From NCBI GenBank assembly GCA_017433825.1, contig JAFRGL010000019.1:85116-149115 (forward strand): 64,000 nt of DNA, written 5' to 3'. Shown here piece by piece: positions 18,227-27,349 of this stretch. The notes beneath the pieces are model-generated. The model had not been told where the DNA came from, did not search any database, and saw only the letters and a list, made by a program, of their open reading frames with translations. Numbering within the stretch: the stretch's first letter is position 1; each line of letters opens with the position of its first letter. The position numbers were made by a program, and so were the translations under genes. This DNA comes from Eubacterium sp. GTDB taxonomy: Bacteria > Bacillota > Clostridia > Lachnospirales > Lachnospiraceae.

Positions 18227-18412
18227 GCGAACGGACATGAGCACGATCCTGCGAAGCAGGAGAAAAGTGCGAATGGCCGCAGGATTGCGGGAATTGCGCA
18301 GCAATGAAGCAATCCGTTTATACGCGGAAATAATAACGGAGGCGTGTGGGAGGCGTGTGCTTGCACAAAAGCCTCCGGGCTTTTTAGTTAAGCGAACGGA
18401 CATGAGCACTGA
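18227..18412 (+). repeat. Structured interspersed repeat, copy A plus partial copy B
   Basis: GCGAACGGACATGAGCAC occurs at 18227-18244 and again at 18392-18409. In copy A, CATGAGCAC pairs with GTGCGAATG (18267-18275), leaving a symmetric GA/GA internal loop around a CCTGC-GAA-GCAGG hairpin. A second nested hairpin follows: GGATTGC (18282-18288) with GCAATCC (18309-18315), enclosing ATTGC-GCA-GCAAT. Related copies lie at 29985-30114 and 54730-54823 with compensatory changes, which points to a conserved RNA or DNA structure. A second terminator-like hairpin, GGAGGC/GCCTCC with five T, sits at 18349-18385. The rest of the gap to 18471 shows nothing further. Confidence 0.7.
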
Positions 18413-18471
18413 GTCACCGCATTTTTATTGAAATTTGACGACAAAATCCGGGTTCACATTTTAGAAAATTA

Positions 18472-18500
18472 TTGAAAATGACGGCTTTTTGATCTAAAAT
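18472..18500 (+). promoter_or_regulatory. Promoter of GRE4
   Basis: TTGAAA (18472-18477) and TAAAAT (18495-18500) are 17 bases apart. ATTTTAG (18458-18464) and CTAAAAT (18494-18500) form an inverted repeat that encloses the promoter and could be a regulator site. Confidence 0.65.
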
Positions 18501-18580
18501 GGCCTTAAGATAGAAATGATTGCTGTTATTGATAAGAAGAGAGCATCAGAGGTTTTACACAGCAGGAAAGGAGAAGCGTA

Positions 18581-21064
18581 ATGTACGTAAAAGCACCTGT
18601 TTCGGACCGGGTTGCGAGAATCCGGCAGAAATACCGTGAGACCAAACCGAAGGTAGATATGGCAAGGTACAGGCTGGTAACGGAATTCTATATGGAGAAT
18701 CCCCAGCTGACCGGTATTTTAAAGAAAGCAAAGAACTTGAGGAATCTGTTTGAGAAGATGCCCACCCCTGTATTCGAGGATGAGCTCATCGTCGGTTTCC
18801 AGGGCAGCACCTACCGCTGTTCCGCCGTTTATCCCGAAGTGGGATTTTCCTGGTTCATGGATGAGGTTTCCAGAAGGGACAAGGACGGCAACCGTTACAT
18901 CACCACCCGCGGCACCGACCCCTACGATATCGATGAAGAGGATGCGGAATACGGCCTTGCCACCGGTGATTTCTGGGTGAAATTCAACAACAGCCGCATG
19001 GCGGACGAATACATGCCCAGGGGCCTCCGTAAAGTGGAAGGCAACGGCGTCTGCTCCTTCCGGACCAAAGGTTCCTGCGGCGCGCCGGTCGGCCATTTCA
19101 CCGCGAACCAGTGGAAAGCGGTTGACAGAGGCTTCCTGTCCATTGCGGAAGAAGCCTGCGCGAAGATGGAGAAGCTGGAAGAGGACGGTATTTTCGGCAC
19201 TTCCATTTACCAGTACAATTTCTACCGCGCGGTTGATATTGTATGCCGCGGCCTGATTCATTATTCCGAGAGATATGCAAAAGAGTGCGAGCGCCAGGCA
19301 GCGGAATGCACCGATGAGAAGAGAAAAGCAGAGCTTCTGGATATGGCGGACTGCCTGAACTGGATTATGAAGAATCCGGCCAGGAACCTGCACGATGCCC
19401 TGCAGATTGTATACCTGTATCACCTGTCCTTCTGTCTGGATGCCCAGCAGCACGGTACATCCGTAGGCCGTGTGGACCAGTACGTCGGCAAATACGCCGA
19501 GGCTGATATTGCTGCCGGACGCCTGACCCGCGACGAGGCCCAGGAACTGGTGGACTGTTTCATCCTGAAGCTGGCCGAGTGCAACAAGGTGGGTTCCGAG
19601 GGCGGAGCCTCCGCCAACCCCGGCTACACCTCCGGCATGCTGATTACATCCGGCGGCGTTGACAAGGACGGCAATGACGCTTCCAACTGCGTTACCTATA
19701 TGCTTCTGCAGGCAAGCGGACGTCTTGCGCTGCATTCCCCGCCTCAGGCACTCCGGATTCATGACAACACCCCGGATGATCTGTGGGAGGCTGCCATTGA
19801 AGCCACCAAGCAGGCCGGCGGTGTACCTTCCTACGAGTATGACGGGGTTATCGTCCCGGCCCTGATGAAGAGGGGGCTTACCCTGGAGGATGCCAGAAAC
19901 TACGCCCTGATGGGCTGTGTGGAGCCCTGCGGCTGCGGTACCGAGTGGGCCCAGCCCGGCGGAACCGGAGCAGAATCCTACATCAATATCGCCGTTCTGT
20001 TCGATATTGCCATCAACAACGGCATCAATCCGTTCCAGATGCCCAAACAGGGTATGGGCGGCGAGGCTTCCCTGCTGGCGAAGAGACAGCCGGTGGAAGC
20101 AAGACAGACCGGCCTGCCCACAGGTTATCTGTATGAAATGAACAGCATCGAAGAGGTAATGGAGGCTGTGGACAAGCAGATGAAGTTCTTCTGCAAATGG
20201 CAGGCAAGCTGTATCGCTGCCTGGGAATCCATGGCCAGCTACAACATCCCGCTTCCCATCGTATCCGCCACTATGGACGGCTGCATGGAAAAGGGCATGG
20301 ACGTCATGTGGGGCGGCGCCAAGTATAACTCCACCGGCAACTCCTGCGTCGGCGTGGGCAACCTGGCAGACTGCATGAATATCGTGGATTATCTCTGCTT
20401 CAAGACCAAACAGGTTTCCACCAGAAGACTGTATGATGCCATCATGAACAACTGGGAGGGTGAAGAAGAGCTCCGTCAGTACATTGAAGGCAAATGCCCG
20501 CATTACGGCAATGCGGATCCGGAAGCGGACAAATGGATGACCTGGGCGGCCAACTGCTACGCGGATGCCATCAATGCCACTTCCGGCCCGAGAGGCAACA
20601 ACCTGCACGCAGGCTGCTACCCGGTAACCTTAAACGTACTGTTCGGCAAATTTACCCCGGCGACGCCTGACGGCAGAAGAACGGGCGATCCGCTGGCAGA
20701 CGGTATCTCACCGCGTGCCGGCATGGACAAAGGAGGCCCCTTAACCACCATCAACTCCCTTCTGACCTTCGACCAGACCAAGTACTCCAACGGTACCCTG
20801 TGCAACATGAAGTTCCATCCGACAGCCCTTTCCGGCGAAGGCGGCTGGAGGAAGCTGCGCGCGGTTATGGAAGCTTATTTCCAGGGCGGCGGCATGGAAC
20901 TGCAGCTGAACATCGTTTCCGCTGACACGCTGAAGGATGCCCAGAAGAATCCGGAGAACTACAAGGACCTGGTAGTCCGTGTAGCCGGTTTCTCCGCATA
21001 CTTTGTGGAAGTGTTCAAGGATTCCCAGGATGACCTCATCCGCAGAACCGAAATGAGCATCTGA
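18581..21064 (+). CDS. Glycyl radical enzyme 4
   Basis: At 827 residues this is the longest of the five close paralogues. Active-site Cys446 lies in GCVEPCGCGTEW and radical Gly803 in RVAGFSAYF. It is most similar to GRE5 through the first two thirds (for example RGLRKVEGNGVCSF, GHFTANQWKAVDRGF). The extra length comes mainly from a short insertion around residues 487-505 (KQGMGGEASLLAKRQPVE), soon after the active-site loop, where the others read NPMKMP...EPRQTG. AAAGGAG precedes the ATG at 18581. It is transcribed alone from its own promoter and ends at a clear terminator. The substrate is unknown. Confidence 0.9.
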   Translation: MYVKAPVSDRVARIRQKYRETKPKVDMARYRLVTEFYMENPQLTGILKKAKNLRNLFEKMPTPVFEDELIVGFQGSTYRCSAVYPEVGFSWFMDEVSRRDKDGNRYITTRGTDPYDIDEEDAEYGLATGDFWVKFNNSRMADEYMPRGLRKVEGNGVCSFRTKGSCGAPVGHFTANQWKAVDRGFLSIAEEACAKMEKLEEDGIFGTSIYQYNFYRAVDIVCRGLIHYSERYAKECERQAAECTDEKRKAELLDMADCLNWIMKNPARNLHDALQIVYLYHLSFCLDAQQHGTSVGRVDQYVGKYAEADIAAGRLTRDEAQELVDCFILKLAECNKVGSEGGASANPGYTSGMLITSGGVDKDGNDASNCVTYMLLQASGRLALHSPPQALRIHDNTPDDLWEAAIEATKQAGGVPSYEYDGVIVPALMKRGLTLEDARNYALMGCVEPCGCGTEWAQPGGTGAESYINIAVLFDIAINNGINPFQMPKQGMGGEASLLAKRQPVEARQTGLPTGYLYEMNSIEEVMEAVDKQMKFFCKWQASCIAAWESMASYNIPLPIVSATMDGCMEKGMDVMWGGAKYNSTGNSCVGVGNLADCMNIVDYLCFKTKQVSTRRLYDAIMNNWEGEEELRQYIEGKCPHYGNADPEADKWMTWAANCYADAINATSGPRGNNLHAGCYPVTLNVLFGKFTPATPDGRRTGDPLADGISPRAGMDKGGPLTTINSLLTFDQTKYSNGTLCNMKFHPTALSGEGGWRKLRAVMEAYFQGGGMELQLNIVSADTLKDAQKNPENYKDLVVRVAGFSAYFVEVFKDSQDDLIRRTEMSI

Positions 21065-21088
21065 TCACATCAGGCGGACAAACGTCAG

Positions 21089-21117
21089 AGGCGCCTACCG
21101 GCAGGGGGCGCCTTTTT
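21089..21117 (+). terminator. Terminator after GRE4
   Basis: AGGCGCC (21089-21095) pairs with GGCGCCT (21107-21113), and five T follow. A TTGACG at 21161-21166 with AT-rich sequence after it may be the next promoter, but the -10 is ambiguous. Confidence 0.75.
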
Positions 21118-21271
21118 CATGTTTTTCTTTATAAAAACAGGACATTGCTGCGTTTTATGGTTGACGCGGTACAGACTGTATAGTTTATTATTATATTTGG
21201 AATACATAAATTAATGACTGACAGAGACCGGCATTTTTGATTGATTAAAAAAAGAGGAAGAAGGAGAAGAT

Positions 21272-23716
21272 ATGTTTCCTGTAAGAGAAGTAAATCCCGC
21301 CATTCTGGATGAAATTGAGAAGACTGATCTGGATGAACGGCGGAAAGCCTGGAAGGAGGCCATCAAGGCCGCTCCGTACAGAATGTACACCGACCGCCAG
21401 AAATACGCCACCGAGTCCTGGAAGGAGACGGCGGGCGAAGACCTGGAGCTTCGGCGGGCAAAGATGGTGGCCAAAATCGCGGAAAATGTGGACATCAATA
21501 TTCTGGAGTACGACTATATCGTCGGAAGGATAGGCCCCGGCATCGTGGGCAATTATACCGAGATCGATATCTGCGGCGACTACCTGGACGGACTGTGGAG
21601 CGACGAAGGCATTCAGTCCACGCTGCATGACAAGGTGCAGCTTTCCGCGGAAGAACTGGAGGTTTTAAGGGAGGCGGTCCGCACCTTCAAAAACCAGAAC
21701 CCGGTGGACTGCGTGAACAAGGTATTTGCGGAAGTCCTGGGCGACTGGCCAAAAGACGTGGTGGACGCCCATTTGAAAGACCCGGACCTTTCCAGCGGCA
21801 ATTTCGGCAACTGCACCAATACCTATGATTTCGAGAAAATCCTGAGGGTGGGCGTTAAAGGCTACCGGGAGGAGGCGCAGAAGCACATTGACGACTATCT
21901 GGCAAATATGACCCAGGAAGTTGAGAAATACATTTTCTGGAAAAGCGCGGTCATTATCTGCGACGCGGCCATAAACCTGGCACACAGGTATGCCGATCTT
22001 GCCAGGAAATACGCGGAAGAGGAGCAGGATCCGGTCCGCAAAGCCGAACTTTTCTCGATTGCCGAAACCTGCGAATATGTGCCGGAAAACCCGGCCCGCA
22101 CCTTCCGTGAAGCCCTGCAGTCCATCGTGCTGGTGGGCCTGATGAAGGCCTTCGAGCATCCGATGCACAACCAGCCTCACTGGGGCAGGGGCGATACTTA
22201 TCTGTATCCCTTCTTCATAAAGGATATCAATGAAGGAAGGATTACCTGCCAGGAAGCCTTAAATATGCTGGCCGAGGTCATCGGGCGCTGGGGCACCCAG
22301 CTGCAGGTGCAGAGCAACCTGCACAAGCAGACGCACCAGATTACCTACGGCATCAACAGCATGAACTTAGGCGGCATCGGGCCTGACGGCGTGGAAAACG
22401 CCAATGAGCTCAGCTACCTGTTCCTGCACGCGGTGGGCCTTCTGCATATGTCCAGCCCGACGGTAACCATCAACTGGACCAGCGCCACCCCGGACTGGTT
22501 CATGAAGAAAGCCATCATGGTTAACCGCCAGACCGGCGGCGGGATCCCGCTTTTTGAAAATGACGAGCATATGGTGGAAAGCTTCGTCCGGGACGGCGTG
22601 CCCATCGAGGAGGCCAGGACCTGGATCGGCCGCGGCTGTGTATGGCCGGCTCTGCCGCAGCGTTCCGAATACAAGGGCGGCGCGGCAGGCTTCAACTCTG
22701 CGGCCATGCTGGATATGGCGCTGCACAACGGCGTTGCGGCCACCGGCAAGAAGCTGGGCATTGAAACCGGCGACCCCAGGGAATTCAAAACCTTCGAAGA
22801 GTTCTATGAAGCCTATGTGAAGCAGCATAACTTCGTCATGCGCCGCACCCTATGGCTGGCGGACATTGCCCGGGACAACCAGTACAAATACTTAAGACTT
22901 CCCGCGCTTTCCGTCTTTTCCATCCGCCAGTGCATGGACAAGGGCCGGGACACCATGATTCCGGACGTGCAGTGCGAGTACGGCATTACCGACCGGGCGA
23001 TCATCGACTGCGCGGATTCCCTGATGGCCATTAAGAAGCTGGTTTATGATGACAAAGTACTGACCATGGCAGAGCTGATAGACGCCCTGGATTCCGATTT
23101 TGCCGGGGAACGCGGCGAGGAAATCCGGCAGATGTGCCTGAAAGCCCCGAAGTTCGGCAACGGAATAGATGAGGTGGATGAACTGGCCGGACGCGTGGGC
23201 CAGATGTCATCGGATTCGCTGACCAGCTGGGATCACAGCCCCTATCCTCCCTTCAAGTCGGTGCGGGAAGGCCTTTCCTGGCATTACGCCGCGGGCCTTG
23301 GCGTGCGCGCCTTGCCCAACGGAAGGATGGCGTTCGAGCCCTTAAACGACGCTTCCGCCTCCCCCATGCGCGGCATGGACAAAAACGGCCCCACAGCCGT
23401 GCTCCGCTCGGTGCTCAAAGCTGATTTCGGCAGGGGAAGCTACGTCAGCGCCTTGAACCAGAAGTTCCCCACCAGCGTGGTGAAAACAGACGCGGATGTT
23501 GAGAAACTGGCTGCCTATACCAGCGCTTTCCTGAAGGCCGGCGGTACGCATATCCAGTACAATATCGTGAATTCCGAGGACTTAAAGGACGCCAAGGTCC
23601 ATCCGGACAAACACCAGGATCTGATTGTACGGGTAGGCGGTTTCTCCGCTTATTTCGTACAGCTGTCCGAGGGTATCCAGGATGATGTCATCGGCCGTTC
23701 CGAACACAGCCTGTAA
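21272..23716 (+). CDS. Divergent glycyl radical enzyme 6
   Basis: This 814-residue glycyl radical enzyme is clearly distinct from GRE1-5. The radical glycine is Gly790 in RVGGFSAYF and the active-site cysteine is Cys456 in GRGCVWPALP. Trp stands where dehydratase and lyase members have the Glu of Cys-x-Glu, so ordinary radical dehydration is unlikely. Decarboxylase, C-C lyase or addition chemistry remain possible. The N-terminus (MFPVREVNPAILDEIEKTD) does not match the MY.KAP family. It is followed after 33 bases by the cystatin-like lipoprotein gene with no terminator between, so the two may be co-transcribed. AAGAAGGAGAAG precedes the start. Confidence 0.88.
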   Translation: MFPVREVNPAILDEIEKTDLDERRKAWKEAIKAAPYRMYTDRQKYATESWKETAGEDLELRRAKMVAKIAENVDINILEYDYIVGRIGPGIVGNYTEIDICGDYLDGLWSDEGIQSTLHDKVQLSAEELEVLREAVRTFKNQNPVDCVNKVFAEVLGDWPKDVVDAHLKDPDLSSGNFGNCTNTYDFEKILRVGVKGYREEAQKHIDDYLANMTQEVEKYIFWKSAVIICDAAINLAHRYADLARKYAEEEQDPVRKAELFSIAETCEYVPENPARTFREALQSIVLVGLMKAFEHPMHNQPHWGRGDTYLYPFFIKDINEGRITCQEALNMLAEVIGRWGTQLQVQSNLHKQTHQITYGINSMNLGGIGPDGVENANELSYLFLHAVGLLHMSSPTVTINWTSATPDWFMKKAIMVNRQTGGGIPLFENDEHMVESFVRDGVPIEEARTWIGRGCVWPALPQRSEYKGGAAGFNSAAMLDMALHNGVAATGKKLGIETGDPREFKTFEEFYEAYVKQHNFVMRRTLWLADIARDNQYKYLRLPALSVFSIRQCMDKGRDTMIPDVQCEYGITDRAIIDCADSLMAIKKLVYDDKVLTMAELIDALDSDFAGERGEEIRQMCLKAPKFGNGIDEVDELAGRVGQMSSDSLTSWDHSPYPPFKSVREGLSWHYAAGLGVRALPNGRMAFEPLNDASASPMRGMDKNGPTAVLRSVLKADFGRGSYVSALNQKFPTSVVKTDADVEKLAAYTSAFLKAGGTHIQYNIVNSEDLKDAKVHPDKHQDLIVRVGGFSAYFVQLSEGIQDDVIGRSEHSL

Positions 23717-23749
23717 CATTTACCGGAATAAACAAGAGAGACTATTTTT

Positions 23750-25378
23750 ATGAAAAGAATACTGTTATTCATGCTGTCTACGGTTATGGCAGCAACGCTG
23801 CTTACGGCATGTCAGAAGAAACAGCCTGAACCGGAGGTTCCGTCCGGAAGTGAAACATCGGAGCAGTCTGAGGTTCCGGAACCCGATGACGGCTGGGATA
23901 CCGCCGATTCACCGGAGCTTACCGAAGAGAAGCTGGATATTTTCTACAAAGGCTTTAACGGTCTTCTCGGCGTGAATTATATTCCGCTGGCTTATCTGGG
24001 AAGCCAGGTGCTGACCGGTACCGTGCATACCTTCCTGGCCAGGGCAACCGTTGTGGTTCCCGGGGCGAAGGAAACCTTTGCGCTGATATATCTTTATGAG
24101 GAAAAAGGCGGGAGAGTGCGGATTATCGATATTCTCCGTTCCGGTATTGAAACCGGCATGGACACCGGCGAATGGGAACCTGCAGAGAATCCCGCTCTTA
24201 CGGATGAAATGAAAAGCGGCTTTGAAGAAGCCGTTACCGGGCTTACGGGCGCAGGTTACGTGCCCGTGGCGCTTGCCGGCACAAAGGTGGCATCGGAACT
24301 GGATTTCGTTGTCATCGCGGAAGCGACGCCGGTTACCGGCAATGCGGAAACCGGGTATTCGTTTGTCTACCTGAAGCATGAGACGGACGGGAAGCTTGCG
24401 ATAACGGACATTAAGGCTTTCGAGGCCGAAATTGACCAGCCGGGGGATACGGAGCCGGAAGAGACGCCGACGCCGACACCTACAGAAACACCGTCGCCTG
24501 AGCCCACGGCAGAACCTACGGAAACGCCGACGCCCACACCGACGGAGACACCGACACCCACGCCGACGGAAACGCCGACGCCCACACCGACGGAGACACC
24601 GACACCCACACCGACGGAGACGCCGACTCCTGCACCTACAGAGACGCCGACTCCTGCACCCACAGAGACGCCGACTCCGACGGCAGAACCCACGCCTGAA
24701 CCGACTGTGGAGCCTACACCTGAACCGACTGTGGAACCTACACCTGAACCGACTGTGGAGCCTACGCCTGAGCCCACGGAAGAACCGACGCCCGAACCGA
24801 CACCTGAGCCGATTCAGCCCGGTGATGATGCTGGCGCGTGGAAGAAGGCGGCGTCACCGGCGCTGACCGATGATGTGCGCAGAGTTTTCGCGAAAGTAGC
24901 GGATACTGCCATCGGCGTACGCTACAACCCGGTTGCCTTTATCGGCACCCAGGTAGTTGCCGGGACGAACTATGCGGTTCTGTGCGAGACATCCCTGGCG
25001 GCACCGGGGTCCCAGGATTTGTATTCCATGGTGATCGTGCATGAGGGAACCGACGGAAGTGTTACGGTTACGGATGTCATCATGTCACAGGTCAACACCT
25101 ACACCGACCTGCCGATGGGCGGCTGGAAGAATGCAGACGACCCGGTGGTGCATCCGGACATGGAAGCACTCTTTGCGTCCGCGGTAAGGGGATTCTTAGG
25201 CGCGGAATACGCACCGATAGCTGTGGTCAGCATGCAGCCGGCCAACGGTACGAATTACTGTATCTTCGCGGAAGCCGGAAAAGTAACGGCAGATCCGGGG
25301 TCGGAATACGCCTTTGTCTATCTGCATGTCGATGAAGGCGGCAGCGCAGCGGTAACAGATATCGTTTCTTTTAAATAA
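23750..25378 (+). CDS. Lipoprotein with four cystatin-like repeats and a Pro-Thr linker
   Basis: This 542-residue surface lipoprotein has a signal peptide ending LLTAC (lipid on Cys21). There are four homologous units of about 85 residues, each starting G-x-W-x-x-A-x-x-P and ending with a TDI/TDV strand. Units 1 and 2 (about 45-225) and units 3 and 4 (about 360-542) flank a low-complexity stalk of PTPTET repeats (about 238-357). Unit 3 has QVVAGTNY (401-408) and unit 1 QVLTG (86-90), which match the Q-x-V-x-G loop of cystatins. Cystatins inhibit papain-like proteases, but a structural binding role is equally possible. The assignment rests on motif and repeat logic only. Confidence 0.8.
   Translation: MKRILLFMLSTVMAATLLTACQKKQPEPEVPSGSETSEQSEVPEPDDGWDTADSPELTEEKLDIFYKGFNGLLGVNYIPLAYLGSQVLTGTVHTFLARATVVVPGAKETFALIYLYEEKGGRVRIIDILRSGIETGMDTGEWEPAENPALTDEMKSGFEEAVTGLTGAGYVPVALAGTKVASELDFVVIAEATPVTGNAETGYSFVYLKHETDGKLAITDIKAFEAEIDQPGDTEPEETPTPTPTETPSPEPTAEPTETPTPTPTETPTPTPTETPTPTPTETPTPTPTETPTPAPTETPTPAPTETPTPTAEPTPEPTVEPTPEPTVEPTPEPTVEPTPEPTEEPTPEPTPEPIQPGDDAGAWKKAASPALTDDVRRVFAKVADTAIGVRYNPVAFIGTQVVAGTNYAVLCETSLAAPGSQDLYSMVIVHEGTDGSVTVTDVIMSQVNTYTDLPMGGWKNADDPVVHPDMEALFASAVRGFLGAEYAPIAVVSMQPANGTNYCIFAEAGKVTADPGSEYAFVYLHVDEGGSAAVTDIVSFK
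24463..24820 (+). repeat. Tandem short repeats coding the Pro-Thr stalk
   Basis: Repeats of the type ACACCGACGGAGACGCCGAC, then of CCTGAACCGACTGTGGAGCC, run through the middle of the lipoprotein gene. All keep frame. The periodicity of 24 bases and near-identity make this a likely site of length variation by slippage. Confidence 0.85.
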
Positions 25379-25410
25379 TCATTTCCGGTGCAGCATTTTG
25401 CACCTGCCGG

Positions 25411-25440
25411 AAGGCCCTGCTTTTGCGCAGGGCCTTTTTT
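25411..25440 (+). terminator. Terminator after the cystatin-like lipoprotein gene
   Basis: GGCCCTGC (25413-25420) pairs with GCAGGGCC (25427-25434), and at least six T follow. A smaller GGTGCA/TGCACC hairpin precedes it. Confidence 0.85.
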
Positions 25441-25532
25441 GTGTGGGCTGACTGATGTTATTTCTCTGAAAATAAGATACAATAGAATTGTACATATGCA
25501 GAAAACAGCAGGAAACCGGAGGAAAATGATTG

Positions 25533-26354
25533 ATGCAGATTACGAAAGAAGAATTCCTGAAGCTGGTGAAGGAAGCATTCGCGGAGCTGCCGGATAATAC
25601 GGTGCATCTGCCGGAAGAAAACGTGGATATTCCCGTTCTGGAAGAACCGCTGACCGGCTTTGCGGATGCGGACGATCCGCTTTTTGAACAGTACAAGGAC
25701 CCCGCTGTCATCGGGGAGAACTTTAAGACGCCGAAGGAATGGATGCCGGAGGCCCGGACGGTTGCCGGGTTCTTTTTTCCCTATACGGGAGCGGTGCGTT
25801 TCAGGCACCGTGCCTCCACGGAGCTTACGGATGAGGCCTGGAACAACGGCTATCCCAAAGGCGGGCAGATGGCGGAGCTTTTCCTGGATATCCTGATTGA
25901 GAAGCTGGAAAAAGCCGGGGTGAAGACGCATCTTCCCCACAGGGACCCGGGCTTTACCATGAATCCGGTGCCGGTGATGAACGGTGAAGAAGAGGATCTT
26001 CATTTTTCCGCCGCCTGGTCCAACCGGCATGCGCTTTACGCCGCAGGGCTTGGCACTTTCGGCGTACACCGGCACATCATAACGGACAAAGGCTGCTGCG
26101 GCACCCTTGCCAGCCTTCTTGTTGACGTAAAGCTGGAGCCGTCGGTTCGGGCGTATACCGGACTGTATGACAACTGCATCCGCTGCGGTGCATGCACACA
26201 CCGGTGCCCGGCAAAGGCCATCACTTTGGAAGGACTCAGGAACCTGAAAAAATGCGCAGGGCATTCCGGCGTGATAAGGGAGACTTTAGGCGGAGGCTTC
26301 TGCGGGAAATGCCTGGTGGGCGTTCCCTGTGAGGACAGGAATCCGGCAAAATAA
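25533..26354 (+). CDS. QueG-like 4Fe-4S ferredoxin-domain protein
   Basis: This protein of about 273 residues resembles the epoxyqueuosine reductase family but is shorter than true QueG. The C-terminal third has CIRCGACTHRCP, then a lone Cys in KKCAGHSG and CGKCLVGVPC, enough for two 4Fe-4S clusters. The middle segment WSNRHALYAAGLGTFGVHRHIIT is the typical helix before the cluster domain (AAGLGxxG). In anaerobes such shortened relatives often act as redox partners or reductive-dehalogenase-like proteins, and the true role is unknown. The ATG at 25533 follows GGAGG by ten bases. A TTG directly before it is less likely. Confidence 0.75.
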   Translation: MQITKEEFLKLVKEAFAELPDNTVHLPEENVDIPVLEEPLTGFADADDPLFEQYKDPAVIGENFKTPKEWMPEARTVAGFFFPYTGAVRFRHRASTELTDEAWNNGYPKGGQMAELFLDILIEKLEKAGVKTHLPHRDPGFTMNPVPVMNGEEEDLHFSAAWSNRHALYAAGLGTFGVHRHIITDKGCCGTLASLLVDVKLEPSVRAYTGLYDNCIRCGACTHRCPAKAITLEGLRNLKKCAGHSGVIRETLGGGFCGKCLVGVPCEDRNPAK

Positions 26355-26358
26355 GAAG

Positions 26359-26387
26359 CACACAGGCGTAAAGCCTGCGTGTTTTTT
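26359..26387 (+). terminator. Terminator after the QueG-like gene
   Basis: CACACAGGC (26359-26367) pairs with GCCTGCGTG (26373-26381) with one mismatch, and six T follow. It lies between convergent genes. Confidence 0.7.
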
Positions 26388-26410
26388 ATGGGAAGTTGCG
26401 CTTTCCGTTA

Positions 26411-27181
26411 TTATTTTAAATCCACGTGCCCGCCGATTTCTTCAGCCATTTCCTGCCAGTGGGCCATCCTTTTTGCAAGCTCCGTCCGGCTTTCCTCATC
26501 CTCGCGGAAAGCGATAAGCGTCCAGTCCATTTCATTTAAGGCCTGGAAGAATTCCGGGAACTTCGGGAACGGTACGGAGATCATGCGCAGGCCTGCGGGA
26601 TAGGCCTTTCTCCGCTTCAGGCCGTGGTAGAAGCCTGTGGTGATGTGGTTGACCTTGCCGGAAATCATCGGATAGGCATACATCCAGGCGCAGCTTAAAA
26701 CTGGAGAGGATTTGGATTCCCACAGGTCTCCGGAAATATAGCTGGTTGCCCGCATGATAATGTCCGCCTGGGGCAGGTCCGCAACAAAAAACAGCAGATC
26801 CGGGTCGAAGCAGCAGTCCGCGGCGGGGCAGAATTCCACGTAACGTACGGTATGGGGAACCAGGATGGGCAGTTTCTGGTACAGCTGCTGGTTGGCGGAA
26901 GGCGTTTTATAACAGCCGAAATCGTATCCTGCCTGGCCGCTTCCGGTAACGGGGGACAGTTCCTCCATGCCCAGCACCAGCTTGCCGTAGCAGGCGTCGT
27001 CGTTCATATCGGTGTAAAAGTGCTTTTTCGTATCCTGGGTATATTTCACGTACTGGCAGAAGGCCAGCTTTTCACCCTCATAGTGAGGCGCGTCCGGCTT
27101 TTCAAACCGGAATTTAATGGCAACCGCCGGGTATTCAAGGTCCAGTTTCCGTATCACTTCTTTATCCGAATCTCTCAGCAT
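26411..27181 (-). CDS. DUF169-family protein
   Basis: This cytoplasmic protein of about 256 residues belongs to the DUF169 family, recognised by the N-terminal LDLEYPAVAIKF segment and conserved cysteines in FCQYVKYT, FGCYKTP and CPAADCC. Function is unknown. Members are common in anaerobes and sometimes sit near methyl-transfer or iron-sulfur genes. The ATG at 27181 is preferred because AAGGAGG lies 11 bases upstream. A GTG at 27205 would start before that site and has none of its own. The gene is on the opposite strand to the GRE genes and converges with the QueG-like gene, so it is a separate unit. Confidence 0.7.
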   Translation of the reverse strand: MLRDSDKEVIRKLDLEYPAVAIKFRFEKPDAPHYEGEKLAFCQYVKYTQDTKKHFYTDMNDDACYGKLVLGMEELSPVTGSGQAGYDFGCYKTPSANQQLYQKLPILVPHTVRYVEFCPAADCCFDPDLLFFVADLPQADIIMRATSYISGDLWESKSSPVLSCAWMYAYPMISGKVNHITTGFYHGLKRRKAYPAGLRMISVPFPKFPEFFQALNEMDWTLIAFREDEESRTELAKRMAHWQEMAEEIGGHVDLK

Positions 27182-27349
27182 GTCTGATATTTCCTCCTTA
27201 CTCACCGGTAATATGCATTTACAGTATTATCATATCTGTTTTGCAGGACCCTGTCCACAGAATATTCTCTTTTTGAGGACGGAAGCACCGGGAAGAAACA
27301 TGTCGGCTTGTTTAAAAACCGGCACTGCACATTCGGCATTGTGTGAGGC

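Noticed and set aside
18719-20608. Very long open frames on the - strand opposite the GRE genes (for example 18719-20608 and 27622-29457, about 610-630 codons)
   Set aside because: They mirror the codon structure of the real GRE genes and recur opposite each paralogue. They have no ribosome binding sites and give no recognisable protein features.
24463-24820. CRISPR-like tandem repeats
   Set aside because: The repeats are coding, in frame, contiguous and without unique spacers.
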